Assembly: GCA_963772595.1 (NCBI GenBank)
Contig: CAVYXZ010000008.1
Span: 62,001 to 126,000 of the forward strand
Length of the DNA stretch: 64,000 bases
Direction of reading: 5' to 3'
Source: CAVYXZ01 sp963772595
GTDB lineage: Bacteria; Chloroflexota; Anaerolineae; Aggregatilineales; Phototrophicaceae
Position numbers and translations under genes: made by a program. Numbering within the stretch: position 1 is the stretch's first letter; every line of letters begins with the position of its first letter. The notes beneath the pieces were generated by a model, which saw only the letters and a program-made list of their open reading frames with translations, had not been told where the DNA came from and did not search any database. Positions 46,448 through 55,913 of the stretch are shown piece after piece.

Positions 46448-47926
46448 CTACAACAGAGGCCGGATCACGCGCAGCAGCAGGTAGAGATCGAGCGGAGCCA
46501 GCAGGCCGATGAAGAGCGGAACCAGCCATTGCAGCGCAGCCATGCGCGACAGGACCAGACGCCGCCAGGCATCCAGGCCCAGCGCGATGAAGATGCCAAT
46601 GGGAATCAGCGCCGGGAAGAGATAACGGCCCTGACGCTGGAGAAATTCGGTGTTGTAGTAAACATAGGCCAGCAGGGTCAGGCCAATCGCCAGCCACAGC
46701 AGCGCCCAGGCCGTCCGCATGTGAGGCCGCCGCTCGATCTGCGCGCGCGGGTGCAGCAGCACGGCATCGACGAACAGGCCGCCGAAGGCCACCAGAGTCA
46801 GCGCCAGCAGAACGCGGTACATGCCGTCTTGCAGCGGCAGGGTCATCCAGCCGAATTGCCCCCAGAAGCTGTCGAAGGTCAATTGCAGGCTCTCGCTGAG
46901 ATAGGGGCCGAAGCCCATCTGCGCGATCTGCGCCGCCGTGCGCGGTTGATCGGCCACCACCAGATTATGCGCGCCCAGCCCCAGAAAGTCAGGGAAGCCG
47001 TAGATGCCTATGTTGCGCAGCCACCACAGCCCGCCCAGCAGCAGCGCCGGGACCAGCACGAAGACTAATTGCCGCCTGAAAGCACGCCAATCCTTGATCG
47101 GCCAGGCGCGCAGCAGCAGTGCCAGCGGGATCAGCAGCGCCAGCCAGTAGCCGGTGACTTTGGTGGCAAAGATCAGGCCGAGCAGGATGCCAATGCCCCA
47201 CAGCGGCCAGTCGCCTGCCGGATTATCCAGGTAGGACCACGCGCCCAGGGCGATCAGCGCCAGGAAGACAACCCCGACCATAATGGGGACTCGATGCACG
47301 ATCAGCAGGACGGTCAGCAGCAGCAGCATGATCGACGCCAGCAACTGCCCCAGACGCTGATTCTCCTTGACCAGCCCCAGCACGTAATAGACCGTCGCCA
47401 GCAGCGTGATGGCGATCAGCAGTTCGGCCAGGCTGTCGTTATTGACCCCGGCCATCATGGCGACATGCTGCGGCAGAAAGGCGACGAAGGCCGCCGCGCC
47501 TAAAGCCACACCAGGGCGATCTGGTACGACCGCCTTACCCAGGGCGTAAGCGCAGTAGACCACGCCCGCGCCGTAGATCACTGAGAGCAGGCGCAGCAGC
47601 TTCAACTGGACGGCTTCATCGTGGCCCAGGTTGTAGATCAGCGAGGCCAACTGGTAATACAGCGGCGGCTGGTGATCTTCATACTGGAAGGCCGATAGAT
47701 CGCTGCCGGGCGGGAATCCTTCGCCGATCAGGTCCCACATGGCATTTTGATCCCAGTCCCCCACCTCGATGATTGGGCAGCAGCCCCGATGAGTCGAGAC
47801 CTGGCGCACATAGTTGAAGTGAGCCGGTTCGTCGGGGACCTGCCAATCCGGCGTCAGCAGGGCGAAAGCCGAGCCGACCCCCAGATACACCAGCAGCAGC
47901 AGGGTTAAACGGGCGCGTTCAGACAT
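46448..47926 (-). CDS. Membrane glycosyltransferase, PMT/DUF2142-like
   Basis: The intact protein is about 492 residues with about 11 helices. The first loop WQVPDEPAHFNYVRQVSTHR, later FQYEDHQPPLYYQLASLIYN, and MMAGVNNDSLAELLIAI match lipid-linked-sugar glycosyltransferases seen widely in Chloroflexota. ATG 47926 is chosen because AAAGGA lies 9-14 bases upstream. The frame stays open much further upstream (to about 48259), but that part is antisense to another gene and has no coding character. It is divergent from the small PPC-like gene. It ends 47 bases before the methylase start, so the two may share a transcript. Confidence 0.8.
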   Translation of the reverse strand: MSERARLTLLLLVYLGVGSAFALLTPDWQVPDEPAHFNYVRQVSTHRGCCPIIEVGDWDQNAMWDLIGEGFPPGSDLSAFQYEDHQPPLYYQLASLIYNLGHDEAVQLKLLRLLSVIYGAGVVYCAYALGKAVVPDRPGVALGAAAFVAFLPQHVAMMAGVNNDSLAELLIAITLLATVYYVLGLVKENQRLGQLLASIMLLLLTVLLIVHRVPIMVGVVFLALIALGAWSYLDNPAGDWPLWGIGILLGLIFATKVTGYWLALLIPLALLLRAWPIKDWRAFRRQLVFVLVPALLLGGLWWLRNIGIYGFPDFLGLGAHNLVVADQPRTAAQIAQMGFGPYLSESLQLTFDSFWGQFGWMTLPLQDGMYRVLLALTLVAFGGLFVDAVLLHPRAQIERRPHMRTAWALLWLAIGLTLLAYVYYNTEFLQRQGRYLFPALIPIGIFIALGLDAWRRLVLSRMAALQWLVPLFIGLLAPLDLYLLLRVIRPLL

Positions 47927-48016
47927 CGAGACCATCCTTTGCGGTACAGGTTGATTGTCGCCACGAACGCCGGAAATCGCAATAGTGGGGCGCGAAAGCC
48001 GGGGTATGATGGAACG

Positions 48017-48568
48017 ATGAGTGCAGAAGAAAAACGCAAAATGCTGCTGATCCTGGGCGGCTCCGGGGTCGTCCTGGTCCTGCTGACGCTGGCCGTCTTC
48101 GTCTTTGACCTGCGCGGCCTGGTCCAATCCAACCGGCCTCAGGTGGAAGAAGCCCTTGGCGACGCGTGGGTGAGGTGCTGCCGATCCCGCAAATTGAATT
48201 CGATGAATACGGCGAACCGATCTACCAGGACGAATTCCGGCTGCCGCGCGCTGTCTCAATGATGGGCACGCTCGAACGCGGCCAGCGAGTCGAGGGCCTT
48301 ATCGGTATGTATCGCATGGAGGGCTGGCTGCTGGATGGAGCTGCGGGCGATCACTACCTGCTCGATTTCGACCCCTTGGACGATGGTTACATCTGGCAGA
48401 TGGCGGTCTACACGCCGGACCAGATGATGTGGAAATACACTGCTGACAGCGACGCAGGCTATGCCGATTTCTCGCTGCTGGACCTCACGCTGCCGGAGGA
48501 CGGACTATTATCACGTCGTGCTGATTGCTCTCGGTGAAGAGGGCCGTTATGCGCTGCGGGTGGAGTAG
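48017..48568 (+). CDS. Membrane-anchored small PPC-like domain protein (two frameshifts)
   Basis: ATG 48017 begins a short basic stretch and one helix (LLILGGSGVVLVLLTLAVFVF). After a break near 48172 the sequence continues LPIPQIEFDEYGEPIYQDEF, GQRVEGLIGMYRMEGW, YLLDFDPLDDGYIWQMAVY, and after a break near 48505 DYYHVVLIALGEEGRYALRV to a TAG at 48566. About 183 residues. The end resembles pre-peptidase C-terminal (PPC) beta domains, found outside cells. It is divergent from the glycosyltransferase. Function unknown. Confidence 0.6.
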
Positions 48569-48655
48569 CGCTTACGCTGTCATGACAGGTGGCTTGAATA
48601 TTCTAGCAAAATGACCTGCCTGCCTGACTCGCGAACATGGCATAGTTGAGACACT

Positions 48656-50092
48656 ATGGCACACGTGTTTATCAGCTACAGCACGCGCAACAGCGACTAT
48701 GCCCAGGGTCTAACCAAGCGATTGCTGGCCGAAGGCTTTGATGTATGGATCGACAATGACCGGCTGCGCAGCAGTGAAGACTGGTGGCAGTCGATTGTGC
48801 TGGCAATCCGAGATTGTGCCGCCTTCGTGGTCATTATGACGCCGGAGTCGGACGGGTCCCGGTGGGTTCAGCGCGAGATCACCCTGGCCGACAAATACGA
48901 AAAACCCATTTTCCCTCTGCTGGCCGCCGGGAGTCCCGATACACCTAACTGGGAGATCTTCGTGCGGACGCAGATCGAGGATGCCCGCACCGATCAACTG
49001 CCCGGCCCCCCATTTTTCGAAAAGTTGGCCGCGATTGTCGCGCCGCAGCCTCGCCCTGGTCAGAACGTCACGGCGCAGGTCGCGGGTACCCCCGCTCAAG
49101 ACGATGAGTTCATGGCAGATATTGCGGCCCCGCCGCCACCGGACTCGATCAGTCAGAACACACTCAAATGGTCCCGACGGCGTTGGGCCGCCCTGCTGGT
49201 AATCGGCGCTGCCGAACTCGTCCTTGTGGGCCTGTTCGTCATGCACGGGGCCGGGGACTCGACTGTGGACATGAATCCAACGCAGCAGATGCTGGCCCTG
49301 ACAGAAACCATTGACCCCCGGCTCAGCGCGCAGGATTACTTCAACCGGGGCGAGGCGCAGCGCCTGAGCAATGCCTTTGAAGCAGCGATTGCGGAGTATA
49401 CGCGGGCGCTCGATCTGGACCCGGCGGACGTGCTGGCCTACGACAATCGGGGGCACAGCTACTTTGCGTTAGGTGATTACGAGCAGGCGATTGCGGACTA
49501 TGGCCGCGCCATCGACCTTGAACCCGCTGCGATACGCTACAACGACCGGGGTAATGCCTATTTTGAGCTTAGCCTGTACGATCAGGCTATCGCGGACTAC
49601 ACGACGGCGCTTGACCACAACCCCGACTACGGCCTCGTCTATAACAATCGGGGCAATACCTATTTTGCGCTCAGCGACTATGCCGCAGCGATGGAAGATT
49701 ATACTGCCGCCATCGACCATGACCCGAATAACGCGCTGCTCTATGTCAACCGGGGGAACACGCATTTCGAACTCGGAGACTATACGCAGGCCATCGCCGA
49801 TTACACTACCGCGCTTGAGCACAATCCTGATTACGCCACCGCCTACAATAACCGGGCCAACACCTACCGCCGTCTCGAAGACTATGATCTGGCTTTTGCC
49901 GATTACGCCCAGGCCATTGACCGTGATCCGTCTTTTGCGCTGCCGCACTGGGGCCTGGCCGATACCTACTACGCCCTGGAAGACTACGATCAAGCCTTGC
50001 AGGCGTATCACCGCTACGTTGATCTCGCCGCAAATCCTGCCTCGTCTGTGCTGGACCGGATCGATGAACTTGAGCAGACACTGCGAGGGTAG
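48656..50092 (+). CDS. TIR-TM-TPR protein, paralogue 1
   Basis: The intact 478-residue protein opens with a bacterial TIR_2 domain (residues 1-130): HVFISYSTRNSDYAQGL, GFDVWIDNDRLRSSEDWW, and SRWVQREITLADKYEKPIFP, with Glu74 in the WVxxE position used for NAD cleavage by catalytic TIRs. A Pro/Asp linker, one membrane helix (WAALLVIGAAELVLVGLFVM) and seven TPR units of 34 residues follow. TIR and TPR would lie on opposite sides of the membrane. Its paralogue is at 53526-54543 and shares GGCATAGTTG just upstream of the start codon. The TIR could be signalling or defence-related; no defence partners are adjacent. Confidence 0.9.
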   Translation: MAHVFISYSTRNSDYAQGLTKRLLAEGFDVWIDNDRLRSSEDWWQSIVLAIRDCAAFVVIMTPESDGSRWVQREITLADKYEKPIFPLLAAGSPDTPNWEIFVRTQIEDARTDQLPGPPFFEKLAAIVAPQPRPGQNVTAQVAGTPAQDDEFMADIAAPPPPDSISQNTLKWSRRRWAALLVIGAAELVLVGLFVMHGAGDSTVDMNPTQQMLALTETIDPRLSAQDYFNRGEAQRLSNAFEAAIAEYTRALDLDPADVLAYDNRGHSYFALGDYEQAIADYGRAIDLEPAAIRYNDRGNAYFELSLYDQAIADYTTALDHNPDYGLVYNNRGNTYFALSDYAAAMEDYTAAIDHDPNNALLYVNRGNTHFELGDYTQAIADYTTALEHNPDYATAYNNRANTYRRLEDYDLAFADYAQAIDRDPSFALPHWGLADTYYALEDYDQALQAYHRYVDLAANPASSVLDRIDELEQTLRG

Positions 50093-50153
50093 ACAGGTAG
50101 GTAAAACATGTGCGTCGGCCCAGGTTCGTATGCAAACGCTGATCCACAGCGCA

Positions 50154-51411
50154 TTAAAATCTTTCCAGCAGCGTCTCGACGGTCGCCACTGTCTTGCCAA
50201 GGCCATCCTCTGCGGCGATCAACCGGCCTAAGGCGGCTGCTTTCTCCTGCATGGTGCGGCTGCTGGTCGCTTCCGTAATCGCCGCCGCCAGCTTTTCTGC
50301 CGTTAGCTTCTTGCGCGGAATCGGCGCTGTTCCGACACCAAGCTCCTTGACCCGACGTCCCCAATAAGGCTGGTCGCCGCTGTGAGGGACGATGATGGTC
50401 GGCACGCCAGCACGGAGACCGGCAGCAGTGGTCCCGGCACCGCCATGATGCACAACTGTCGCCATCTGCGGGAAGAGCCAGTGATGCGGCACGTATTTCA
50501 GCAGATAAATCGTTTCCGGAAGGTCGGATGCGCCTAACCTGGCCCAGCCGCTCAGGATTACAGCCCGCTTGCCCGCCTGTTGCACCGCCTCGACGATCAT
50601 GCGCGTGCTGGCTTCCGGCTTGTGATCGCTCATACTGCCGAAGCCAATGTAGACAGGCGCATCACCCGCTGCCAGGAAATCGGTCAGTTCCTGCGGCGGC
50701 GTCCAGTCGGAGTCGTCGTCAAACAGATACCCGGTGATCTGAAAATGCCCAGGCCAATCGGTCGGACGTTGCAGCACCCGCGGACTCACAATTGTCAGGG
50801 TCGGGGCATCAGCGAGGATTGACTGGAACTCTATGTAAGTATTTTTTGGCGTTCCGAGATGTTTCTGGTTCAAGTTGTTGCGTGATTTTCCCAGCAGCAA
50901 CCAGACTACGCGCCGGACAAGCCTATAGCTGAAGCGATTGTACCATGCTTCGAATGGAAACCAGGTCGGCGCTGGCGGCGTCGCAGCGGACGGAAACTCT
51001 TGTGTCGGGCTGAGATGGGCCGGGTTGACAATCAGTGTTCTAAGATCGTTGGACTGTATCGCACCGATGACCAGCGCGATGCCGAATTCTTGTGTCACCA
51101 ACACATCCGTGTCGCGGGTGGCTTCCAGCAGCTCCAATCCCATTTGCGTCAATAAAGGCGGGAGCACATTACGTAATAGCCTGATTTGTTGCAAGGGGTT
51201 GAACATGTCGGCGGATTCAAGCTCGTCCGTGAGTTCGGCTCATGCCAACGGACAGCGGATAATAGGCCAGGTCATGGGCACGCACCCAGGTCTCATACTC
51301 TTTGGCGGCCACGATCTGTACCTCAATCCCGGCAGCCTTTAATCCTCTGCCCAGGGCAACATAGGGACGCAAATCGCCCCATGACCCGAACACAAATAGC
51401 GTTACACGCAT
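50154..51411 (-). CDS. UGT/GT1-family glycosyltransferase, sterol-glucosyltransferase-like (one frameshift)
   Basis: ATG 51411 begins MRVTLFVFGSWGDLRPYVAL, a GT-B N-terminus with the usual glycine region. A break near 51238 leads into the long frame to 50154, about 419 residues in all. The donor-binding half has GFGSMSD, YLLKYVPHHWLFPQMATVVH and HHGGAGTTAAGLRAGVP with IIVPHSGDQPYWG, the plant/bacterial UGT signature. Such enzymes glucosylate lipids such as sterols, hopanoids or macrolactones. It lies between the two TIR-TPR genes. Sense resumes immediately at the break. Confidence 0.85.
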
Positions 51412-51506
51412 AGCGCCCCCTAATCGGCCCGCGATACTCCCATCATAGACCATAATCAGCCAAAGGGTCTGTCTGGGGTTGGAATCGGAGGTGTGAAGCG
51501 TGATCG

Positions 51507-51612
51507 CTAGCCGATGCCCGTCGTGTCCAGCAGTGGCAGATCGTCCACATCGCCGACCGGCACCATGTACAGATTCGAATAGTCCGACACATCGCTTGTA
51601 TACAACACGTGC
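51507..51612 (-). pseudogene. Duplicated 3' end of oligogalacturonate lyase gene
   Basis: This 106-base segment matches the last codons and stop of the lyase gene at 52135-52240, in the same orientation. Both encode VLYTS(D/N)VSDYSNLY and VPVGDVDDLPLLDT followed by GIG and TAG. About 14 bases in the roughly 100 compared differ, most at synonymous positions, so the copy comes from a functional homologue rather than drifting in place. There is no start codon. With the other copy it forms direct repeats around the small gene at 51623-52045. Confidence 0.85.
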
Positions 51613-51622
51613 TTCCTGCCAC

Positions 51623-52045
51623 CTAAAGCTCACCACTATTCTTACGTTGGATGAAATCCTTCCACCAGGCTTCAATCTCTTCATACAGCATTCGCGTTTT
51701 AGGCCCCAAACGTTCCAGAATTGGCTTTGTGTCGGCTCCGGCGTTGTTCAGGGTTTCCAGGAATCCTACTTGGAGCAACCCCACAGTCGCTTTGTCCTCA
51801 AATTCGGCACATTGTTCCAGAAAAGCACTGAGCCGTCGCATAATTTCAGCCGCATTCTCAGGTTGATCTCGTTTGCCAATTGAAGCCTGATAAACTTCTA
51901 CGACAAATATTCGAAGTTCACTCCCAAACAGGACATATGGCAAAACTTCTTCGTTAAATGCTATGTGGCGCTCATATGCATCTCGGAATTCTGGCACATG
52001 CTTGAGTAACTCCGCCAGAACCACTTCATGCTTGATCGCAGACAT
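51623..52045 (-). CDS. Hypothetical small acidic protein between duplicated lyase 3' ends
   Basis: The 140-residue helical protein starts MSAIKHEVVLAELLKHVPEF and contains LRIFVVEVYQASIGKRD and GLLQVGFLETLNN. I do not recognise the family with confidence; the look (small, acidic, helical, single domain) is like immunity-type or regulatory proteins. An AAGGAG motif stands 11-16 bases before the ATG. Its base composition is visibly AT-richer than its neighbours, and codons such as ATT, GAA and AAA are common. It is bracketed by direct repeats of the lyase 3' end, a sign of recent acquisition. Confidence 0.7.
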   Translation of the reverse strand: MSAIKHEVVLAELLKHVPEFRDAYERHIAFNEEVLPYVLFGSELRIFVVEVYQASIGKRDQPENAAEIMRRLSAFLEQCAEFEDKATVGLLQVGFLETLNNAGADTKPILERLGPKTRMLYEEIEAWWKDFIQRKNSGEL

Positions 52046-52134
52046 CGGGCTTGGACTCCTTGTACGAAGTTAGTTTAGCATCGAGTTGGCTAATGAAGTA
52101 GGAATACGAGTCCTCGTTCTGTGACACTCCAGGC

Positions 52135-53306
52135 CTAGCCGATGCCCCTCGTATCCAGCAGCGGCAGATCGTCCACGTCGCCCACCGGCACCAGATACAG
52201 ATTCGAATAATCCGAGACGTTGCTCGTATACAGCACGTGCGTGCCATCCGGCGTGAAGCGCGGGTGCGGGTGCGAGCGCTGCCCGCTGAAGGTGCTGCCG
52301 TGATAGGCCAGGATGCGCGGGGCTTCGAAGCCACTGCCATCCCAACGATAGAGCAGGATGTAGGGCCAGGTGACGGTCGTGTTGAGCATTTTGGGCAGCA
52401 GGTAGACCGGCGAGCCGTCGCCCACCACCAGCGAGCCATCCAGCGTGTGGAAGTGGCGGCAGTAGGCCGGGACGACCGTCTCGACAAAGTCGCGTGTTGT
52501 CATAGCGGATCGAGCCGAAGCGGGTGTCGTTGGCGGCGCGCAAATGACTGCGGAAGCCGATGTGCTCGCCATCGGCGAACCAGTGTTCGGCGATGACCGG
52601 AATATTCGCCGTGCTGTGGGCGGATCGGCCAGACTTCCTGCGTATCCAGCTTGAGACCCCACATGCGCTGCTCGACCTTTTCCCAGGGGCCTTCATGGCA
52701 GAAGGTCATTAAATCCGGTCGCGTCGGCGAGCTGTTGAGATGGTTGATGTGCCGCCGGTCCTCGTGCAGCACCTCGATTGCGCCGCTGGCAACCTCGATG
52801 CGGACAATCTGCGAGCGGGCGCGCAGTTCAAACAGGTTAACTCCGCGCAGGTCCAGCCCAGGCTCCAGGTCGCGCAGCAGACTGACGACGTAGCGGCCAT
52901 CCGCGGTCACGTTAATCTCGCTGTTCGCGCCGGGACGCATCGGCGGTGCTGCTTCGCTGACCAGTCGTTCGGTCAGCCTGTCCAGCTTGAGTTCGTAGAG
53001 TTTCTGACCTACCCAGTAATACAGGCAGTGGTTGGCAGGTGAGAAGCAGCCCTGGAATATCTCTCGGTCCTCCAGATCGGTCAGTTGAAGCACCTCACCG
53101 GTGGTCAAATCGTAACGAAAATAATTGCTGCGGTCTTCGCGCTCTGACTTAAATATGACAGCGCTGTCATCATCTGCCCAGCAAGGATGCGTAAAGTAAA
53201 GCTGGTAGGAATGGCCCAGATAATTCGTCAACTGTCTCACCTCGCGCTTGCTGTAGCGGTCGGTGTAAGTCAGCTGTTGATCGTGGTAAATCTTGCCTTT
53301 GCTCAT
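52135..53306 (-). CDS. ogl: Oligogalacturonate lyase, PL22-like (two frameshifts)
   Basis: Three frames (53306 to about 52612, to about 52500, to 52135) make about 390 residues of a seven-bladed propeller. Features are REVRQLTNYLGHSYQLYFTH, CFSPANHCLYYWVGQKLYEL, HLNSSPTRPDLMTFCHEGPW and a C-terminal HPHPRFTPDGTHVLYTS. In PL22 enzymes His and Gln residues bind Mn, and the enzyme splits unsaturated or saturated digalacturonate into 4-deoxy-5-threo-hexosulose uronate. No signal peptide, so it is cytoplasmic. It would feed the pathway that, for galacturonate, includes UxaE (2.5 kb). ATG 53306 is chosen as the start; upstream residues are basic and unsupported. Confidence 0.82.
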
Positions 53307-53525
53307 AAGCTCTTTTCGCCTCAAATGGTCATTTTCAGCTAATCATAGCACTATTGCTCGATGACCATCAGACCACTGAGCGTAATAATTTTCGTAATTA
53401 TTCCTGTTCCTCTCCTGTTTTACAGGACCTCCGCCTTGCTTTGACGCGCCCAGAATCGGGCCTTATACATAGTTGCAGAACGGCCCTCTTCTTGCCATAC
53501 TTACGGGGCATAGTTGGGAAAAAGC

Positions 53526-54543
53526 ATGTCGCACATCTTTATCAGCTACAGCACGCGCAACAGCGAATATGCGCAAGATTTGGCCCATCGCCTGCTGGCT
53601 GAAGGTTTTGACGTGTGGATCGACAACGACCGCCTGCGCAGCAGTGAGGACTGGTGGCGCTCAATTGTACTGGCGATTCGAGACTGTGCGGCATTCGTGG
53701 TCATAATGACGCCGGAATCAGATGGTTCCAGATGGGTACAGCGCGAGATTACCCTGGCCGATAAGTACAAAAAACCAATATATCCGCTGCTGGTGGATGG
53801 CAGCCCGGATACACCCAATTGGGAGATATTCGTACGGACACAAATTGAAGATGCCCGCCCCTATCAACTGCCCGGCATGAAGGTTTTTTGACTCTATTGC
53901 CACAGTCATTACACCGCGAGAGCATCCAGGCCAGAACGTCACGGTCCATGCAGAGGACTCGCCCACCCAGGACCGCGAGGTCGCTGAAGAAATCGCGGAT
54001 CCGCCGCCCCCGGAGGTTGCGCCTCAAATACCGGAAAACGGGACCATCCCTGAGCCATCTGCGGAAGAGGAAGGTTCCGGCAGCGCCATTAGTGGGTGGG
54101 TGTGGTATGGGGGGGGCGTGGTCGTCGTGGTCATCGTGTCCGCTGTTATCGGTCTGATCACTTTGCAGGGGTACCTGGACCAGGCATGGAATTATCTCCA
54201 AAACAAGGAATATATAGAAGCAGTCACCGATTACACCCGGTATATCGATACGTATTCAGACAATGCTTTCGCTTTCTACAATCGCGGGTTTGCCTATGCC
54301 AATCTTGGAGACGATGACCTGGCAATTGCCGATTACAAACGGGCTGCCGAACTTGACCCGAACTATGATGATCCGCACTTGGGCCTGGGTAATGTCTATT
54401 ATGCGATGGAGGACTACGACCAGGCGCTGGCGGAATACCAGCGCTATATTGAACTGGCCGCTAATCCTGCATCCTCTGTGTTGAACCAGATTGTTGAACT
54501 GGAAACTCAAACTCCTACGCCTAGACCCAGCCCGACACCTTGA
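53526..54543 (+). CDS. TIR-TM-TPR protein, paralogue 2 (one frameshift)
   Basis: The TIR domain (HIFISYSTRNSEYAQDL, GFDVWIDNDRLRSSEDWW, SRWVQREITLADKYKKPIYP) is nearly identical to paralogue 1 and keeps the WVxxE Glu. A break at the T-run near 53888 (gaaggttttttgactc) shifts the frame. It continues SIATVITPREHPGQNVTV, an acidic Pro/Glu linker, one helix (VVVVVIVSAVIGLITL), and three TPR units, ending TPTPRPSPTP. The last TPR and the motif LAANPASSVL are shared with paralogue 1, so the TPR array grew or shrank internally between them. GGCATAGTTG lies at 53507-53516, 9 bases before the ATG. Confidence 0.85.
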
Positions 54544-54620
54544 CACAGCCGTTGGGCGAGTGAGCATTGACGCGCCGCCTGTTTGGGGCCAGAATCGAGC
54601 CTCAGGGAGGATGGAGCGCT

Positions 54621-55341
54621 ATGAAGCCCCGTATTCTGGTCGTCATTCCCGCCTATAACGAAGCGGAGAGCATCAGCCACGTCATCGCCACGATCCGCCA
54701 GCATCTGCCGGAGGCGGCTATCGTCGTCATCAACGATGGCTCAAGCGACGAGACCGGCCCGGTTGCCGAGTCCGCCGGGGCCATCGTGCTGCACATGCCG
54801 CATAACGTCGGCATCGGCGCTTCGGTGCAGACTGGCTTCATCTTTGCCAGCGAGCAGGGCTACGACGTGGTCGTCCGCAGCGATGGCGACGGCCAGCATG
54901 ACCCGCTGGATCTGCGCCGTCTGGTCGATACCCTGCTGGAAGGCGAGGCCGATATGGTGGTTGGCTCGCGTTATATCGAGGATCGCGGCTACCGGACTCC
55001 GCTGCCGCGCCGGGCCGGGATACTGCTGCTGGCCCGCCTGATTACCTCCATCACCGGCCATCATTGTGACCGATCCGACCTCTGGCTTTGCCGCCTTCAA
55101 TCACCATGCCATCCACCTCTTTGCGCAGGTCTACCCGCACGATTATCCCGAACCGGAAGGCTGGGTCGTGGCGCACCGTGCCGGGCTGCGCTTCCGCGAG
55201 ATTCCGGTGACGATGAAGCCGCGTTTTGCCGGGCGTTCCTCGATTACCCGGCTGCGGTCGATCTACTACATGCTCAAGGTCACGCTGGCGATTCTGATCG
55301 GCCTGCTGCGTCGTCCGGTCCTGCTGGATGACGCCGCATGA
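54621..55341 (+). CDS. Family 2 glycosyltransferase, polyprenyl-phosphate type (one frameshift)
   Basis: The N-terminal frame (ATG 54621 to about 55062) gives ILVVIPAYNEAESISHVIAT, VVINDGSSDETG, GIGASVQTGF and VVRSDGDGQHDP, the GT-A nucleotide and metal sites (DGDGQHDP carries the DxD-like acids). The second frame to 55341 gives TDPTSGFAAFNHHAIHLF and FREIPVTMKPRFAGRSS with a C-terminal helix. About 240 residues, DPM1/GtrB-like. It overlaps the next gene by 4 bases (ATGA), so it begins a tight GT2-nucleotidyltransferase-like-GT4 unit. It probably makes a polyprenyl-phosphate sugar donor used by the membrane glycosyltransferases. Confidence 0.85.
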
Positions 55342-55913
55342 CCTTGATCGCGCGGGCCGATGCGCTGTGGAGTTCGGCGAACCGGCTTTTAGACGCTGAG
55401 GGTCTGCTGGCGCTGATCCAGGCTGTAGGACCGGCGCAGGTGGTCGGCAGCGCGGCCTACAATCTGATGACCCGGCCCGACATCGACATTTCGATGCAGA
55501 TCGCCGAGGGTCAGGACGTGGCGGCGGTCTTTGCCCTGGGCGAACGCATCGCCAATCGCTACCGGGTCGGCAAGATGACCTTCTCCAATTTCTACGTGCG
55601 TGAGGATACGCCTTTCGATCACGGACTCTACTGGGGCGTGATCCTGCCTTATGCCGGGGAAACCTGGCAGGTGGACCTGTGGGCCTTCGCGCCACCATAC
55701 TACGCCGAGCAAATCGCCTTCTCTGACTCGCTGCAATCCCGGCTGGCCGCTGTAGACCGTCTGACCGTGCTGGCGCTCAAAGACGGCCTGATGCAGCGCG
55801 GCGTCTATCGCAGCGAGGTCTCCAGCATCGCGTTGTACGAAGCGGTGATCGCGGGCGTGCGCAGCCTGGACGATTTCGATTCCTGGTGGGAAGCGCAGCC
55901 GTGCGCGTCCTGA
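55338..55913 (+). CDS. Nucleotidyltransferase-fold-like protein in glycosyltransferase operon
   Basis: The 191-residue protein contains PAQVVGSAAYNLMTRPDIDI, which resembles the GS-x-N-x-DID pattern of nucleotidyltransferase-fold proteins, followed by YAGETWQVDLWAF, a possible third acidic site. No close family is recognised. It overlaps the upstream GT2 gene by 4 bases and the downstream GT4 start (GTG 55901) by 13 bases, so it is translated within a coupled operon. A sugar or lipid-modifying role is suggested by context alone. Confidence 0.6.
   Translation: MTLIARADALWSSANRLLDAEGLLALIQAVGPAQVVGSAAYNLMTRPDIDISMQIAEGQDVAAVFALGERIANRYRVGKMTFSNFYVREDTPFDHGLYWGVILPYAGETWQVDLWAFAPPYYAEQIAFSDSLQSRLAAVDRLTVLALKDGLMQRGVYRSEVSSIALYEAVIAGVRSLDDFDSWWEAQPCAS

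Noticed and set aside
47927..48259. 5' extension of the membrane glycosyltransferase
   Set aside because: The extension is antisense to the PPC-like gene and lacks coding character; ATG 47926 has a ribosome-binding site.
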